Part shown: positions 34,681 to 43,005 of the stretch, piece by piece
Position numbering within the stretch: the stretch's first letter is position 1
Layout of the letters: every line of letters starts with the position of its first letter
Origin: Petrotoga sp. UBA5851
Lineage (GTDB): Bacteria > Thermotogota > Thermotogae > Petrotogales > Petrotogaceae
Length of the DNA: 43,436 nt
Assembly (NCBI GenBank): GCA_002431635.1
Contig: DJGH01000003.1
Location: 14,854 to 58,289, forward strand
Direction: 5' to 3'
The notes under the pieces: model-generated
Databases searched by the model: none
Seen by the model: only the letters and a program-made list of their open reading frames with translations
What the model was told of the DNA's origin: nothing
Made by a program: the position numbers and the translations under genes

Positions 34681-34986
34681 TTATATTCCAAGAACCCTTC
34701 TTACTTCTTCTTTTGCCATGTCTGGACTCCACGGCGGGTCAAAACAAAGTTCCACCTTGACATCATTTACTCCGGCAACTGCCTTTACCTTACTTCTCGC
34801 ATCCTCAGTTATAAATCCTGCAAGAGGACACATTGGCGTTGTAAGTGTCATTATTACATTTACATTATCCTGCTCATCAACTTTTACTTCATATATCATT
34901 CCTAAAGACACTATATCAAAGCCTATTTCCATGTCATATACATTAGAAAGTGCCTTAAAAACATCTTCCTGAGTTATTTTTCCCAT
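34681..34986 (-). CDS. MIP18/SufT-family protein
   Basis: A 101-residue DUF59 (MIP18) protein. Motifs: EIGFDIVSLGMIYEVKV, MTLTTPMCPLAG with the single conserved Cys, and VNDVKVELCFDPPWSPDMA. Relatives act in Fe-S cluster maturation or in PaaD-type assembly. No suf gene is in view, but a Fe-S-type TrpRS is encoded elsewhere in the window. It follows the SurA-like gene by 15 bp. Confidence 0.88.
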   Translation of the reverse strand: MGKITQEDVFKALSNVYDMEIGFDIVSLGMIYEVKVDEQDNVNVIMTLTTPMCPLAGFITEDARSKVKAVAGVNDVKVELCFDPPWSPDMAKEEVRRVLGI

Positions 34987-35001
34987 ATCGTTCTCCCTCC
35001 G

Positions 35002-36000
35002 TCAGAAATTTTTTGAATTAATTACCACAGAAGCATTATTTTTGAACGATTCAAACTCCTGTGGGAGAATTTTATCAAAATAATCTTTAGCCTTCATATC
35101 TCTGAGGTTAATTAAAATATTATCTTTAGCTTCATCGAAGGTAAGCTGTTTTGATATGGCTTTCTTTTCTATCCTGATTATAACGGTTTTTTCCTGGACA
35201 GCCGAAGGTTCAACTATACTTCCCGGCGCTCTGGTTTTGAGTACTTTTGAAAGTTCACTCTCTTCATCAAGATAAACTGTGGTTTCCTGTGCATATGATG
35301 TCTTTAAAAGCAACGCATATATCTCGTCAAAAGTATAAATTCCGTCTATTATCTTTTGATAGTACTGCTTAGCTTCATCATTTTTATCAAAATAAAGAAG
35401 CTTTATTGTTGCATAAGGTCTTGACATATAATTTTTCTTGTTAGTATCGTACTCCTTTTTCATCTCTGAATCCGTAAAGTTGTATGAAAGAGTTATTTTT
35501 TCATGAAGTTTTACGATTGCGTTTTTGTACAGAGCCGAGTAAAATTTTTCATTTATATAACTTGCTATGTTAAGATATCCTTTGGTAAAAAGGTACATAT
35601 CAATATCTTCCTGCGTAAAACTGGAATCCTTGAAAATCTTTTCTATATTCTGCTTGAAATAATCTTTAGTTGAAGTCCTTTGAAGATCAATGCCCTTTGA
35701 CTCAACAAACTGAATAAAAAGAACCTCATTTATCAACTTATCCCTTACATATTCAGAGTATTCATTTAAAAGTTCTATTCCCGTGGCTGTCTTTGTCAGC
35801 GTATCGTAAAAGTCAGAAAAGTTAAGCTTCAGAGACTGTAAAATAACCAAGCTCTGACTTCGTGCTGTAAGCAGGTCATTATCAACTGTTTCGTTGTTTG
35901 CCTTAAAAGCTATGTTCTGCCCAAGATCATCGTATGTAACCATAGCAAAAAGCCCTATGGATAAAACCGTAATAAATACCAGAAAAAAAAGTTTTTTCAT
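35002..36000 (-). CDS. Exported SurA/PpiC-like peptidyl-prolyl isomerase
   Basis: A 332-residue protein with a signal peptide (MKKLFFLVFITVLSIGLFA). Residues 30-200 are helical, with the SurA-like N-terminal pattern (LINEVLFIQFVESKGI, YKNAIVKLHEKITLSYNFTDSEMKKEYD). Residues 200-300 hold a shortened parvulin-like segment (YATIKLLYFDKNDEAKQYYQKIIDG, TRAPGSIVEPSAVQEKTVIIRIEKK). It probably chaperones exported proteins; whether isomerase activity remains is unclear. Overlaps mazG by four bases (ATGA). Confidence 0.75.
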   Translation of the reverse strand: MKKLFFLVFITVLSIGLFAMVTYDDLGQNIAFKANNETVDNDLLTARSQSLVILQSLKLNFSDFYDTLTKTATGIELLNEYSEYVRDKLINEVLFIQFVESKGIDLQRTSTKDYFKQNIEKIFKDSSFTQEDIDMYLFTKGYLNIASYINEKFYSALYKNAIVKLHEKITLSYNFTDSEMKKEYDTNKKNYMSRPYATIKLLYFDKNDEAKQYYQKIIDGIYTFDEIYALLLKTSYAQETTVYLDEESELSKVLKTRAPGSIVEPSAVQEKTVIIRIEKKAISKQLTFDEAKDNILINLRDMKAKDYFDKILPQEFESFKNNASVVINSKNF

Positions 36001-36731
36001 CCTTTTTCACCCCTTATTTTATCCCACATTTTGATTTTATCTTCTTCCGAGTACTCATTAAACTTTTCATCTGCAAGTTTTTCCAGAGAAACAAATCTTT
36101 CGTGAAACTCTTTGGAGGCCTGGTTAACAAGGCTTTCAGGATTAATATTTTCCTTTACGCTCATATAGATTATTTTTTCCAGCACTCCTTTATAATTTCC
36201 GGAATAAAGATCTTCACTAATGAGTTTTTTTACATCATAGCCAAAGTAAGGATCAAAACCCACAGCTAATGAGTTTTCAAAAAGCCTTCTTAACTGGATT
36301 ATAGGAGGCGCTCCTCTTTTATACTTGCCTATTCTGCACATTTTTTCATTATCTTCTCTGGACTTTAGCATCTCCCACTGCTCATAAGAATAGCCCTTGC
36401 CATCAGAAAAAACATGCGGATGCCGTCGTATCATCTTTTCACTGACTGCACAAAGTACATCCCCGATATCGAACTCCTTATCTTCATAAGCTATCTGCGC
36501 ATGAAAAATACATTGAAGCATTAGATCACCAAGCTCTTTTTTCAATTCAGAAGTATCTCCGCTGTCTATACTTTCAACAACTTCATAGGCTTCTTCTATC
36601 GCATAAGGTCTGAGCGACTGATGAGTCTGTTTCTTGTCCCACTCACAGCCGTTTTCCGATCTGAGCTGTTCCATTATTTCTAAAAGTCTTATAAATTCTG
36701 ATGAATACATTTCCTTTCTTTTCTGATCCAT
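35997..36731 (-). CDS. mazG: Nucleoside triphosphate pyrophosphohydrolase MazG
   Basis: Hydrolyses (d)NTPs to monophosphates. It is 244 residues with two MazG-type modules. The first has CEWDKKQTHQSLRPYAIEEAYEVVESI and SELKKELGDLMLQCIFHAQIA, holding the EExxE and ExxD metal ligands. The second, from about 140, is more divergent. The gene lies between the FG-GAP/PDZ gene (13 bp upstream) and the SurA-like gene (overlap). Confidence 0.92.
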   Translation of the reverse strand: MDQKRKEMYSSEFIRLLEIMEQLRSENGCEWDKKQTHQSLRPYAIEEAYEVVESIDSGDTSELKKELGDLMLQCIFHAQIAYEDKEFDIGDVLCAVSEKMIRRHPHVFSDGKGYSYEQWEMLKSREDNEKMCRIGKYKRGAPPIIQLRRLFENSLAVGFDPYFGYDVKKLISEDLYSGNYKGVLEKIIYMSVKENINPESLVNQASKEFHERFVSLEKLADEKFNEYSEEDKIKMWDKIRGEKG

Positions 36732-36744
36732 GCGTACTTCTCCC

Positions 36745-38958
36745 TTATTTGTACATTCCGTAGTAACCGGCTATCTTTTTAAGAAGACCTCCAACGGTAT
36801 CGTTATTTTTATCCCTACTGTATATAAGTTTTATATACTCCTGAGCCTGGAAACTTTCGAGTACCTCGTCCGCAGTTATGGCTATCTTCTGTCCTTGGGG
36901 AGAGTACCCTATAAACGCACATAAATTTCCCGACTCATCAAAAATACCGGAACCTCCCAGTAAAGCATCTTCACAAATAATATCCCGGTATTCATATGTA
37001 AAAAAGTTTACATACCCAGTCTTGGAATCTGAAAGGTCAAGTCTTAAAAACCTCTGTCCGATAAAATCATAAAGCTCATACCCGTTGGATTGCGAAAAAG
37101 CCAGAAACGCCGACGGAATATCCTGTCCAATCCTGTCTTTAAGTATCTTTATTACACAAAGATCCTTAAGCTTTTTATTTATATAAATACTGTCAGGTGC
37201 AACTCTTTGATCTCCTATCTTAAGCCTTAAATCCATGTATGAGAAATTCTGTTCATTAAGCTTTGACATTACCGGAATTATCCCACATGCCGAAAGTGAT
37301 GTCAGGATATACAGAGACTCCCCATCTTCATAAAAAATACTTCCAGATGCAGAAAAAACGTACTCTTCATTGTCTGAAAACCTGAAAAAAGAAGATATTG
37401 CCACCGTACAGCTTCTGATATCAGAATTTTTTTTATTTTCATCTTTCTGAGCAACTTCAAGTGGCGTATTTATATAACTGACATAACTCCCAAAATGATC
37501 TCCGTTTGGATCTACCCATGGCGTCAGTCGACTGTACTCTCCAATCTGCATAGCTTTCACTTCACCGCTTTCACAAGGGATTAAAAGCTCGGCTATACCA
37601 TCGCTATCTACATCATCAATAATTACATTTGCAGAACATGTGCCGATTATGTCGGCCTTAAATTTCATTTCATCGGTAAGAATATCGTAACTATAAACTT
37701 TTCCGGATGAAGAGACCAAGAAGATCTTATTGTTCCAAGAAGCTTCATCTTCATACAGCCCTAATACCAGCGGCGATGAAAAAAATGCTTCTGAAGAAAC
37801 TTCTTTTTGCTTGACAAGCTTTCCCATAGAATCAAAAATACTTATCTTCCCTGATTCATCAGCAATAATTATATTTATGGTTCCTGACGAGTAAAGATCA
37901 CCCGCTGCGGGGTTTGAAAGCACTCTGCTCTGAAGATCACTTATAATTCTTGCATTTCCAAACTTATCACTATAAATAACCTTCCCGCTCAATGTACAGT
38001 AGACTATCTCAAAATCACCGTCATTGTTTATATCACATATCAAAGGCGATGAAAAAATATCATCCCCCAGCTCCGACTGCCATAATATCTCTCCGTTAAC
38101 ATCCAAAAGAGTAGACACCCCCTCAAAGGATGTCATAAGAAGCTCATACTTTCCGTCATAGTTTATATCTACAGGCTGTGGCGGTACAGAATAATACTCA
38201 TATCCTGTAAAAACTCTTGAAACCATGTTTCCCAAATAATCCCACAGATAAACAAATCCATTCATTGATGCTGAAATCACATATCTATCACTTTGCTCTT
38301 GCGAACAGCCATAAAAAAAAGAACATGGAGCCATAAAATAATCATTGTTTTCTGTCAGTTCTACCCAGAGCCTCTTAATTTTAGAGTCTTTATCAAGAAC
38401 ATTCACAGTAACATACTCACCTTTTTTCATATCCTTGAGTATCTGCATTATATCCCACCAGCTGAGAACATCACGCCCCTGAACCTTGAGTATTCTGTCT
38501 CCGGCAGAAAAAACATCCATGTAATCATCTGCACAAACTATACTTCCGTCCTGTATGGACACATTAAAAGGAAGATCAGTAAAAGCAGGAGAAAACGAAG
38601 TGGTCATCTTCAGGGTGCCTCCGATGACTTTAAAGACTTGTACCGGACCTTGAGCCAGCACTGCTACTATTTCACTTTCCCCGTCATTGTCAATATCCTG
38701 ACAGAAACTTGGAAAAACAGGCGCTTCTGTCTGAACCGAGTATCTGGTATGACCATCTGTCCTGTCGATAATACTGAGAGAACTATATTGTTGAACATCT
38801 GAAAAAGAAGAACCAAAAACATAACTATTTTTATCATAAAACCGTGGAATGTTTCTTATAAAATGATCCTGCTTTCCTGCTTGACCATCCCAAAGAATAA
38901 TTGAAAAAATACTGCACGCACATATAAGCATTGCTACACAAAAAAATAGCCTCTTCAT
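36745..38958 (-). CDS. Exported FG-GAP/PDZ protein with degenerate trypsin-like domain
   Basis: A 737-residue protein with a signal peptide (MKRLFFCVAMLICACSIFS). Four D-x-D-x-D-G calcium-type loops typical of FG-GAP blades lie at 88-93, 264-269, 309-314 and 449-454. Between the first and second, residues 140-202 look like a PDZ domain (FSAGDRILKVQGRDVLSWWDI). From about 515 the chain follows a HtrA-type trypsin fold: SGSIFYEDGESLYILTSL (where HtrA has ILTNxHV), KDLCVIKI (Asp599), EDALLGGSGIFDESGNLCAFIG (Ser670). The His position appears lost, so it may be a pseudoprotease. Between rnhB and mazG. Confidence 0.7.
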   Translation of the reverse strand: MKRLFFCVAMLICACSIFSIILWDGQAGKQDHFIRNIPRFYDKNSYVFGSSFSDVQQYSSLSIIDRTDGHTRYSVQTEAPVFPSFCQDIDNDGESEIVAVLAQGPVQVFKVIGGTLKMTTSFSPAFTDLPFNVSIQDGSIVCADDYMDVFSAGDRILKVQGRDVLSWWDIMQILKDMKKGEYVTVNVLDKDSKIKRLWVELTENNDYFMAPCSFFYGCSQEQSDRYVISASMNGFVYLWDYLGNMVSRVFTGYEYYSVPPQPVDINYDGKYELLMTSFEGVSTLLDVNGEILWQSELGDDIFSSPLICDINNDGDFEIVYCTLSGKVIYSDKFGNARIISDLQSRVLSNPAAGDLYSSGTINIIIADESGKISIFDSMGKLVKQKEVSSEAFFSSPLVLGLYEDEASWNNKIFLVSSSGKVYSYDILTDEMKFKADIIGTCSANVIIDDVDSDGIAELLIPCESGEVKAMQIGEYSRLTPWVDPNGDHFGSYVSYINTPLEVAQKDENKKNSDIRSCTVAISSFFRFSDNEEYVFSASGSIFYEDGESLYILTSLSACGIIPVMSKLNEQNFSYMDLRLKIGDQRVAPDSIYINKKLKDLCVIKILKDRIGQDIPSAFLAFSQSNGYELYDFIGQRFLRLDLSDSKTGYVNFFTYEYRDIICEDALLGGSGIFDESGNLCAFIGYSPQGQKIAITADEVLESFQAQEYIKLIYSRDKNNDTVGGLLKKIAGYYGMYK

Positions 38959-38970
38959 ATCTCCCCCTTA

Positions 38971-39642
38971 TTACATACCGATCCTCAACAGCCTTTGAGC
39001 CGAAAACTCCGACCTGTCTGCAATTATTTGCCCGCTTACGATCAAAGTTCTGACAGGATCAAAAGTAATTCTGAATTCATTAAAAATCCCATGCTTTTTT
39101 ACCATCTGCTCATGGATTTTCGTTGGATACCCTTTATGCCTTTCAAAACTGTACTGTGGATATTTTCCGGATAGCTTTATCATGTATGCATCTCTTTCAT
39201 ACTTAGCAATAATTGAGGCTGCACCGATGATTGATGATTTCTGGTCTCCTTTAATTATACACTCATTCCTGAATGGAAACTTAAAATTCTTACCGTCAAC
39301 TATAACATATCCTTCTCTGCCGATAGAAAAAAGCTTTTCATAATTGCTCAGCATACTCATCTGCGTAGCCTTGAATATATTGTATAAATCAATATCTTCG
39401 GCACTTACATAAGAACTCACAAAGATAAGATTTTCTGTTATTAGCCTGTACCTTCTTTCTCTCTCTTTCTCATTAAGTGACTTAGAATCTGCACCTACCT
39501 CACATACAAATCTCATCTCATCAAGATTTGAAACAAAAACAGCCGCAGAAAATACAGGTCCGGCTATAGGTCCGCGTCCAGCCTCATCCATACCGACGAC
39601 ATACCTGTATCTTTCAAAGTAATGCATATCAAATCCGTTCAA
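38971..39642 (-). CDS. rnhB: Ribonuclease HII
   Basis: Removes ribonucleotides from DNA and the RNA strand of hybrids. It is 223 residues. DEAGRGPIAGP at 18-28 holds the acidic pair; VIVDGKNFKFPF, KGDQKSSIIGAASIIAKYERD and a C-terminal HKGYPTKIHE follow. The start is TTG at 39642: GGGAGG lies seven bases before it, whereas the next ATG (39627) has no ribosome site at workable distance. First gene of the minus-strand operon that ends in prmC. Confidence 0.95.
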   Translation of the reverse strand: MNGFDMHYFERYRYVVGMDEAGRGPIAGPVFSAAVFVSNLDEMRFVCEVGADSKSLNEKERERRYRLITENLIFVSSYVSAEDIDLYNIFKATQMSMLSNYEKLFSIGREGYVIVDGKNFKFPFRNECIIKGDQKSSIIGAASIIAKYERDAYMIKLSGKYPQYSFERHKGYPTKIHEQMVKKHGIFNEFRITFDPVRTLIVSGQIIADRSEFSAQRLLRIGM

Positions 39643-39660
39643 TATATCGCCTCCCTGATA

Positions 39661-39688
39661 ATTTTATCATAGCATGGAGCTTTTTCAA
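39661..39688 (-). promoter_or_regulatory. Promoter of the rnhB operon
   Basis: Minus-strand TTGAAA (39688-39683), 16 bp, TAAAAT (39666-39661), with TATGATAAAAT. Confidence 0.75.
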
Positions 39689-39694
39689 AGATGC

Positions 39695-39723
39695 TTGACA
39701 GTTTTTGAATAGTATGATAAAAT
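39695..39723 (+). promoter_or_regulatory. Promoter of the trp leader and trpB
   Basis: A perfect TTGACA (39695-39700), 17 bp, TAAAAT (39718-39723) preceded by TG, giving TATGATAAAAT. Transcription would start near 39730. Its -35 is only 6 bp from the divergent rnhB -35. Confidence 0.85.
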
Positions 39724-39752
39724 TGATAAAAATAATATTAGGAGTGCTAGCT

Positions 39753-39821
39753 ATGTATAAAAATAATACATCATTAAATTCAATAAGCATATCCAACAGA
39801 TGGTGGTGGCATCTTTTATAA
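39753..39821 (+). CDS. trpL: trp leader peptide
   Basis: A 22-codon open frame with a good ribosome site (AGGAG, eight bases before the ATG) encoding a peptide with three consecutive Trp codons at 17-19 (39801-39809), ending WWWHLL. Such Trp-rich leaders sense charged tRNA-Trp through ribosome stalling. It lies between the trp promoter and the attenuator. Confidence 0.88.
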   Translation: MYKNNTSLNSISISNRWWWHLL

Positions 39822-39893
39822 GGTGCTCATTCCGTATTTATATCTGAAAATATAAAAATAGCGGGCACCTTTTAACTAAAAGGTGCCTTTTTT
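39820..39893 (+). promoter_or_regulatory. trp attenuator with antiterminator
   Basis: Two exclusive structures are visible. Terminator: GGCACCTTTT (39864-39873) with AAAAGGTGCC (39878-39887), then six T. Antiterminator: AAGGTGCTC (39820-39828) with GGGCACCTT (39863-39871), extended by TATTTATAT (39835-39843) with the A/T run ending at 39860. A ribosome stalled on the Trp codons leaves 39820-39828 free to form the antiterminator; one that reaches the stop at 39819-39821 blocks it and allows termination. Confidence 0.85.
39864..39893 (+). terminator. Intrinsic terminator of the trp attenuator
   Basis: A 10-bp perfect stem (39864-39873 with 39878-39887), AACT loop and a T tract 39888-39893. Confidence 0.9.
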
Positions 39894-39896
39894 ATT

Positions 39897-39926
39897 GGGT
39901 TTCTCCACATAAAAAAGGAGAAACCC
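39897..39926 (+). promoter_or_regulatory. Second hairpin in the trpB 5' leader
   Basis: A 10-bp perfect stem GGGTTTCTCC (39897-39906) with GGAGAAACCC (39917-39926), 10-nt A-rich loop. It lies just past the attenuator and 15 nt ahead of the trpB ribosome site. The sequence after it is AAATTTTATT, not a clean T tract, so it is not an obvious terminator. Possible roles: mRNA 5' stability or a second control point; neither is shown. Confidence 0.6.
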
Positions 39927-39953
39927 AAATTTTATTATACAGGAGGAGATACT

Positions 39954-41114
39954 ATGACAGAAACAACCTTGGAAAAAGAAGGCTATTACGGAAGTTACGG
40001 AGGGATGTTTGTACCGCCGGTTCTAATGGAAAAACTCGGACTACTTGCTGATGAATTTGAAAAAGCCAAGACAGATGAAAGCTTTATACATCAGTACAGA
40101 TACTATCTTAATGACTATGTAGGCAGACCTTCACCTCTATACTATGCAAGAAATCTTTCAGAAAAAGCCGGAGCAAAGATCTATCTCAAACGGGAAGATC
40201 TCAACCACACAGGAGCTCATAAAATAAACAACGCCATAGGACAGGCTCTTTTGGCAAAAAGGATGAATGCAAAACAGATAATTGCAGAGACAGGTGCCGG
40301 ACAACACGGTGTTGCAACTGCAACAGTCGCAGCCTTATTCAATCTCCCATGTAAAATATTTATGGGAAGGGAGGACATAATAAGGCAAAAACCTAACGTA
40401 CAGAGGATGGAAATGCTAGGAGCAGAGGTCATTGAAAGCACAAGAGGAACCATGACCTTAAAAGACGCTGTTGATGATGCTTTTGATTATTATGTCAAAA
40501 ACCCTGATGTATTTTATCTGCTCGGTTCAGCTGTTGGACCCTATCCTTATCCATCTATGGTTAAGTTTTTCCAGTCAGTCATAGGAAATGAAACACGTTA
40601 TCAGATTCTTGATAAAGAAGGAAGACTCCCTGAAAATATTTTTGCATGTATAGGCGGAGGATCAAATGCCATAGGAATGTTTTCGGCATTTTTAGATGAT
40701 AAACAGGTTAAACTTTTCGGAGCTGAAGGAGGAGGGAGAGAGCTCACAAATGGAAATACAGCAGCAACTCTGACTTTAGGCAAACCCATCGTATACCAGG
40801 GAACCTACTCTTACTGCCTGGTAGATGATAAAAACCTTCCTGTAGATGCATATTCCATCTCGGCAGGACTTGATTATCCAGGAGTTGGACCGGAGCATTC
40901 ATATCTTAAGGATACTCTGAGGGTAAAGTACTTTCCAATAAGCGACAGTGAAGCTGTAGATGCTTTCAAGCTATTGTCACGGCTAGAAGGAATAATACCG
41001 GCAATAGAATCTTCACATGCAATCGCTCTCGCACTGAAAATTCTTAAGTCAGAACCCGGACTATCTGTAATCAACCTATCAGGCAGAGGAGACAAAGACC
41101 TGGGAAGATTCTGA
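39954..41114 (+). CDS. trpB: Tryptophan synthase beta chain
   Basis: PLP enzyme joining indole and serine to tryptophan. It is 386 residues, TrpB1 type. GGMFVPPVLM near the N terminus, HTGAHKINNAIGQALL with the PLP Lys90, ETGAGQHGVATATVAAL, GGGSNAIGMF (PLP phosphate loop) and GVGPEHSYL are all present. GGAGGAG precedes the start. No trpA follows; a terminator does. It is the only structural gene behind a Trp-leader attenuator. Confidence 0.96.
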   Translation: MTETTLEKEGYYGSYGGMFVPPVLMEKLGLLADEFEKAKTDESFIHQYRYYLNDYVGRPSPLYYARNLSEKAGAKIYLKREDLNHTGAHKINNAIGQALLAKRMNAKQIIAETGAGQHGVATATVAALFNLPCKIFMGREDIIRQKPNVQRMEMLGAEVIESTRGTMTLKDAVDDAFDYYVKNPDVFYLLGSAVGPYPYPSMVKFFQSVIGNETRYQILDKEGRLPENIFACIGGGSNAIGMFSAFLDDKQVKLFGAEGGGRELTNGNTAATLTLGKPIVYQGTYSYCLVDDKNLPVDAYSISAGLDYPGVGPEHSYLKDTLRVKYFPISDSEAVDAFKLLSRLEGIIPAIESSHAIALALKILKSEPGLSVINLSGRGDKDLGRF

Positions 41115-41135
41115 AAGCACCGGAACTGCCAAAAG

Positions 41136-41184
41136 AAACCGGAAAGACAGTAAAGCTTAATTAATTCTGTCCTTCCGGTTTTTA
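41136..41184. terminator. Bidirectional intrinsic terminator
   Basis: AAACCGGAAAGACAG (41136-41150) with CTGTCCTTCCGGTTT (41167-41181), one internal mismatch, 16-nt loop, T-rich on the plus side. Serves trpB and the convergent ABC gene. Confidence 0.85.
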
Positions 41185-42921
41185 TTAATGCTTATCCGTT
41201 TGTATAGAAACCAGATTCCTGTAATGTTCATTAGTGTTTAAAAGCTCTTCATGCTTGCCTTCGCAGCATATCTTTCCATCACTGAGCATAAGTATCCTGT
41301 CAGCACTTTTTATTGTGGAAAGCCTGTGTGCGATAATTATAATCAACTTGTTTTTTCCTTTCTCCTGTTTTAAAAGCTCCTGAATCTTTTCTTCAGTATG
41401 CGAATCAATGTTAGAAGTAATTTCATCCAACAGCAACACTTGCGGATCATCCACCATGATCCTTGCAAAAGCCAGAAGCTGTTTCTGACCTCCGGAAAGG
41501 CTTACTTCGCTTATTAAAGTATTGTATCCCTTTTCAAATTTTTTTACAAAATCATCTACTCCCGTTTTTAAAGTGATCTCATTAAACTTATCCGCTTTTA
41601 CTTCTCTTCCCAGAAGAATATTGTCTTTTATGGTTCCTTCCTTAAAGAACATGGACTCCTGTTCAAGATAACCGGCTCCACTGATTCCATACTCAGTTAT
41701 ATTATAGCTTTTGATACCGTCATAAATGAAAATATTTCCTTCCTGAGCCTTGTACAATCCTAAAAGCATATTCATTATTGTAGACTTTCCCGAACCGCTT
41801 TCACCTACTATAGCTGTTATTTCACCACTTCTTGTACTGAAAGAACAGTTTTTTATTATAGATTTCTGATCAAAAGAAAAGCTTATATCTGCAGCTTCAA
41901 GTTTCGATACAACAGGCGGAACTACCATATCTGAATGCTTTTCCTCTTTTTCATCAAGAATACCCATAACTCTCTTTACAGAACCATAGGAACTCATCTT
42001 AAACATATTGACCTGTATCATAAGCTGTAAAGGTCCGGCTATAGCCTGTATATAAGCCCAAAAAGCAAGAAGCTGCCCTACAGTAAGCATATCTTTTATG
42101 ACCATATAGCTTCCAATTGAAAAAACGGCAAAAGCAATTATTCCGAACATACCGTTTCCAAGCGTTCCTACAAGCTTAAGCACAAAAACAAGCTTCTTTT
42201 TACTCTTTATATAGTTTTCCTGATGCGATTCAAAATAACTGTTAAGCCAGCCATAAGGCTTACCGACCTTAATGAACTTTATATTTTCAAGAATATTTAT
42301 TATAACAGCCCCCATCTTACCAAAAAGAGTTCTCTCGGTTAAACTCTTCTTCTGAGCCTGTTTGTTTATCACAGCCACAAGCATATAAAAAAAGAAGAAC
42401 AAGATAACTGGTATAAACGCAAGCTTCCAGTTCATAAAAAATATTATGAAAAGAATACCTGCAATCTGCATTAAAGAAAGTAAAGTAATCGGTAGTATCT
42501 GTGAAACCATCATGGTCACATTATCTATATCCGATATAAGATGAGTGGCCAGTTCTCCGGAACTGTTCCTGATAAAAAAGCTGTAAGGAACATCAAGAAA
42601 TTTTTTTATTACACGCCTGTTGAGTTCTTTCTTTACTTTAAGTCCCGTGAACTCAAAAAGAATTTCCCCGAGATAACCAGTAGAAAGAGCTACAACCATA
42701 ACTACAACAAGAATCATAATATAATGCATAAGAGAAGACATATCGCCTGAAGGAAGAGACTTGTCAACTATCTGCTGAAACAAAAGAGGCAGAATAATAT
42801 TTCCCGCCGCTTGTAACGATATAAGAAAAAAAGTAAGTATCTGACTGTACTTATACTGTCCTATAAGTCCCCTGATAAACTGATTAAGTACTCTTTTTTC
42901 TTTCTTGTTTTCATCATTCAA
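41185..42921 (-). CDS. ABC exporter (fused membrane and ATPase domains)
   Basis: A 578-residue half-transporter. Residues 20-310 hold six membrane helices (for example ILTFFLISLQAAGNIILPLLFQQIVD). The nucleotide-binding domain has Walker A GESGSGKST, signature LSGGQKQLLAFARIM, Walker B VLLLDEITSNID and the H-loop IIAHRLS. Cargo unknown; could export peptide, lipid or drug. TTG 42921 is the likely start because GGGGGTG lies 6 nt upstream; TTG 42936 is the longest frame. Confidence 0.9.
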   Translation of the reverse strand: MNDENKKEKRVLNQFIRGLIGQYKYSQILTFFLISLQAAGNIILPLLFQQIVDKSLPSGDMSSLMHYIMILVVVMVVALSTGYLGEILFEFTGLKVKKELNRRVIKKFLDVPYSFFIRNSSGELATHLISDIDNVTMMVSQILPITLLSLMQIAGILFIIFFMNWKLAFIPVILFFFFYMLVAVINKQAQKKSLTERTLFGKMGAVIINILENIKFIKVGKPYGWLNSYFESHQENYIKSKKKLVFVLKLVGTLGNGMFGIIAFAVFSIGSYMVIKDMLTVGQLLAFWAYIQAIAGPLQLMIQVNMFKMSSYGSVKRVMGILDEKEEKHSDMVVPPVVSKLEAADISFSFDQKSIIKNCSFSTRSGEITAIVGESGSGKSTIMNMLLGLYKAQEGNIFIYDGIKSYNITEYGISGAGYLEQESMFFKEGTIKDNILLGREVKADKFNEITLKTGVDDFVKKFEKGYNTLISEVSLSGGQKQLLAFARIMVDDPQVLLLDEITSNIDSHTEEKIQELLKQEKGKNKLIIIIAHRLSTIKSADRILMLSDGKICCEGKHEELLNTNEHYRNLVSIQTDKH

Positions 42922-42970
42922 CGTTCTCACCCCCAAAAGTTTTTTAATCGCTATTTTTACTTTTTTCTAG

Positions 42971-42981
42971 TATCATAGAAT
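42971..42981 (+). promoter_or_regulatory. Possible -10 promoter of the VOC gene
   Basis: TATCATAGAAT resembles the window's extended -10 consensus, with C in place of G. About 25 bp before the start codon; no good -35. Confidence 0.35.
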
Positions 42982-43005
42982 AACTTTAATTTAACGAGGT
43001 GGATT

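Noticed and set aside
39730..39953. T-box or riboswitch upstream of trpB
   Set aside because: The leader peptide with three Trp codons and the exclusive stems explain the region; no T-box core motif was seen.
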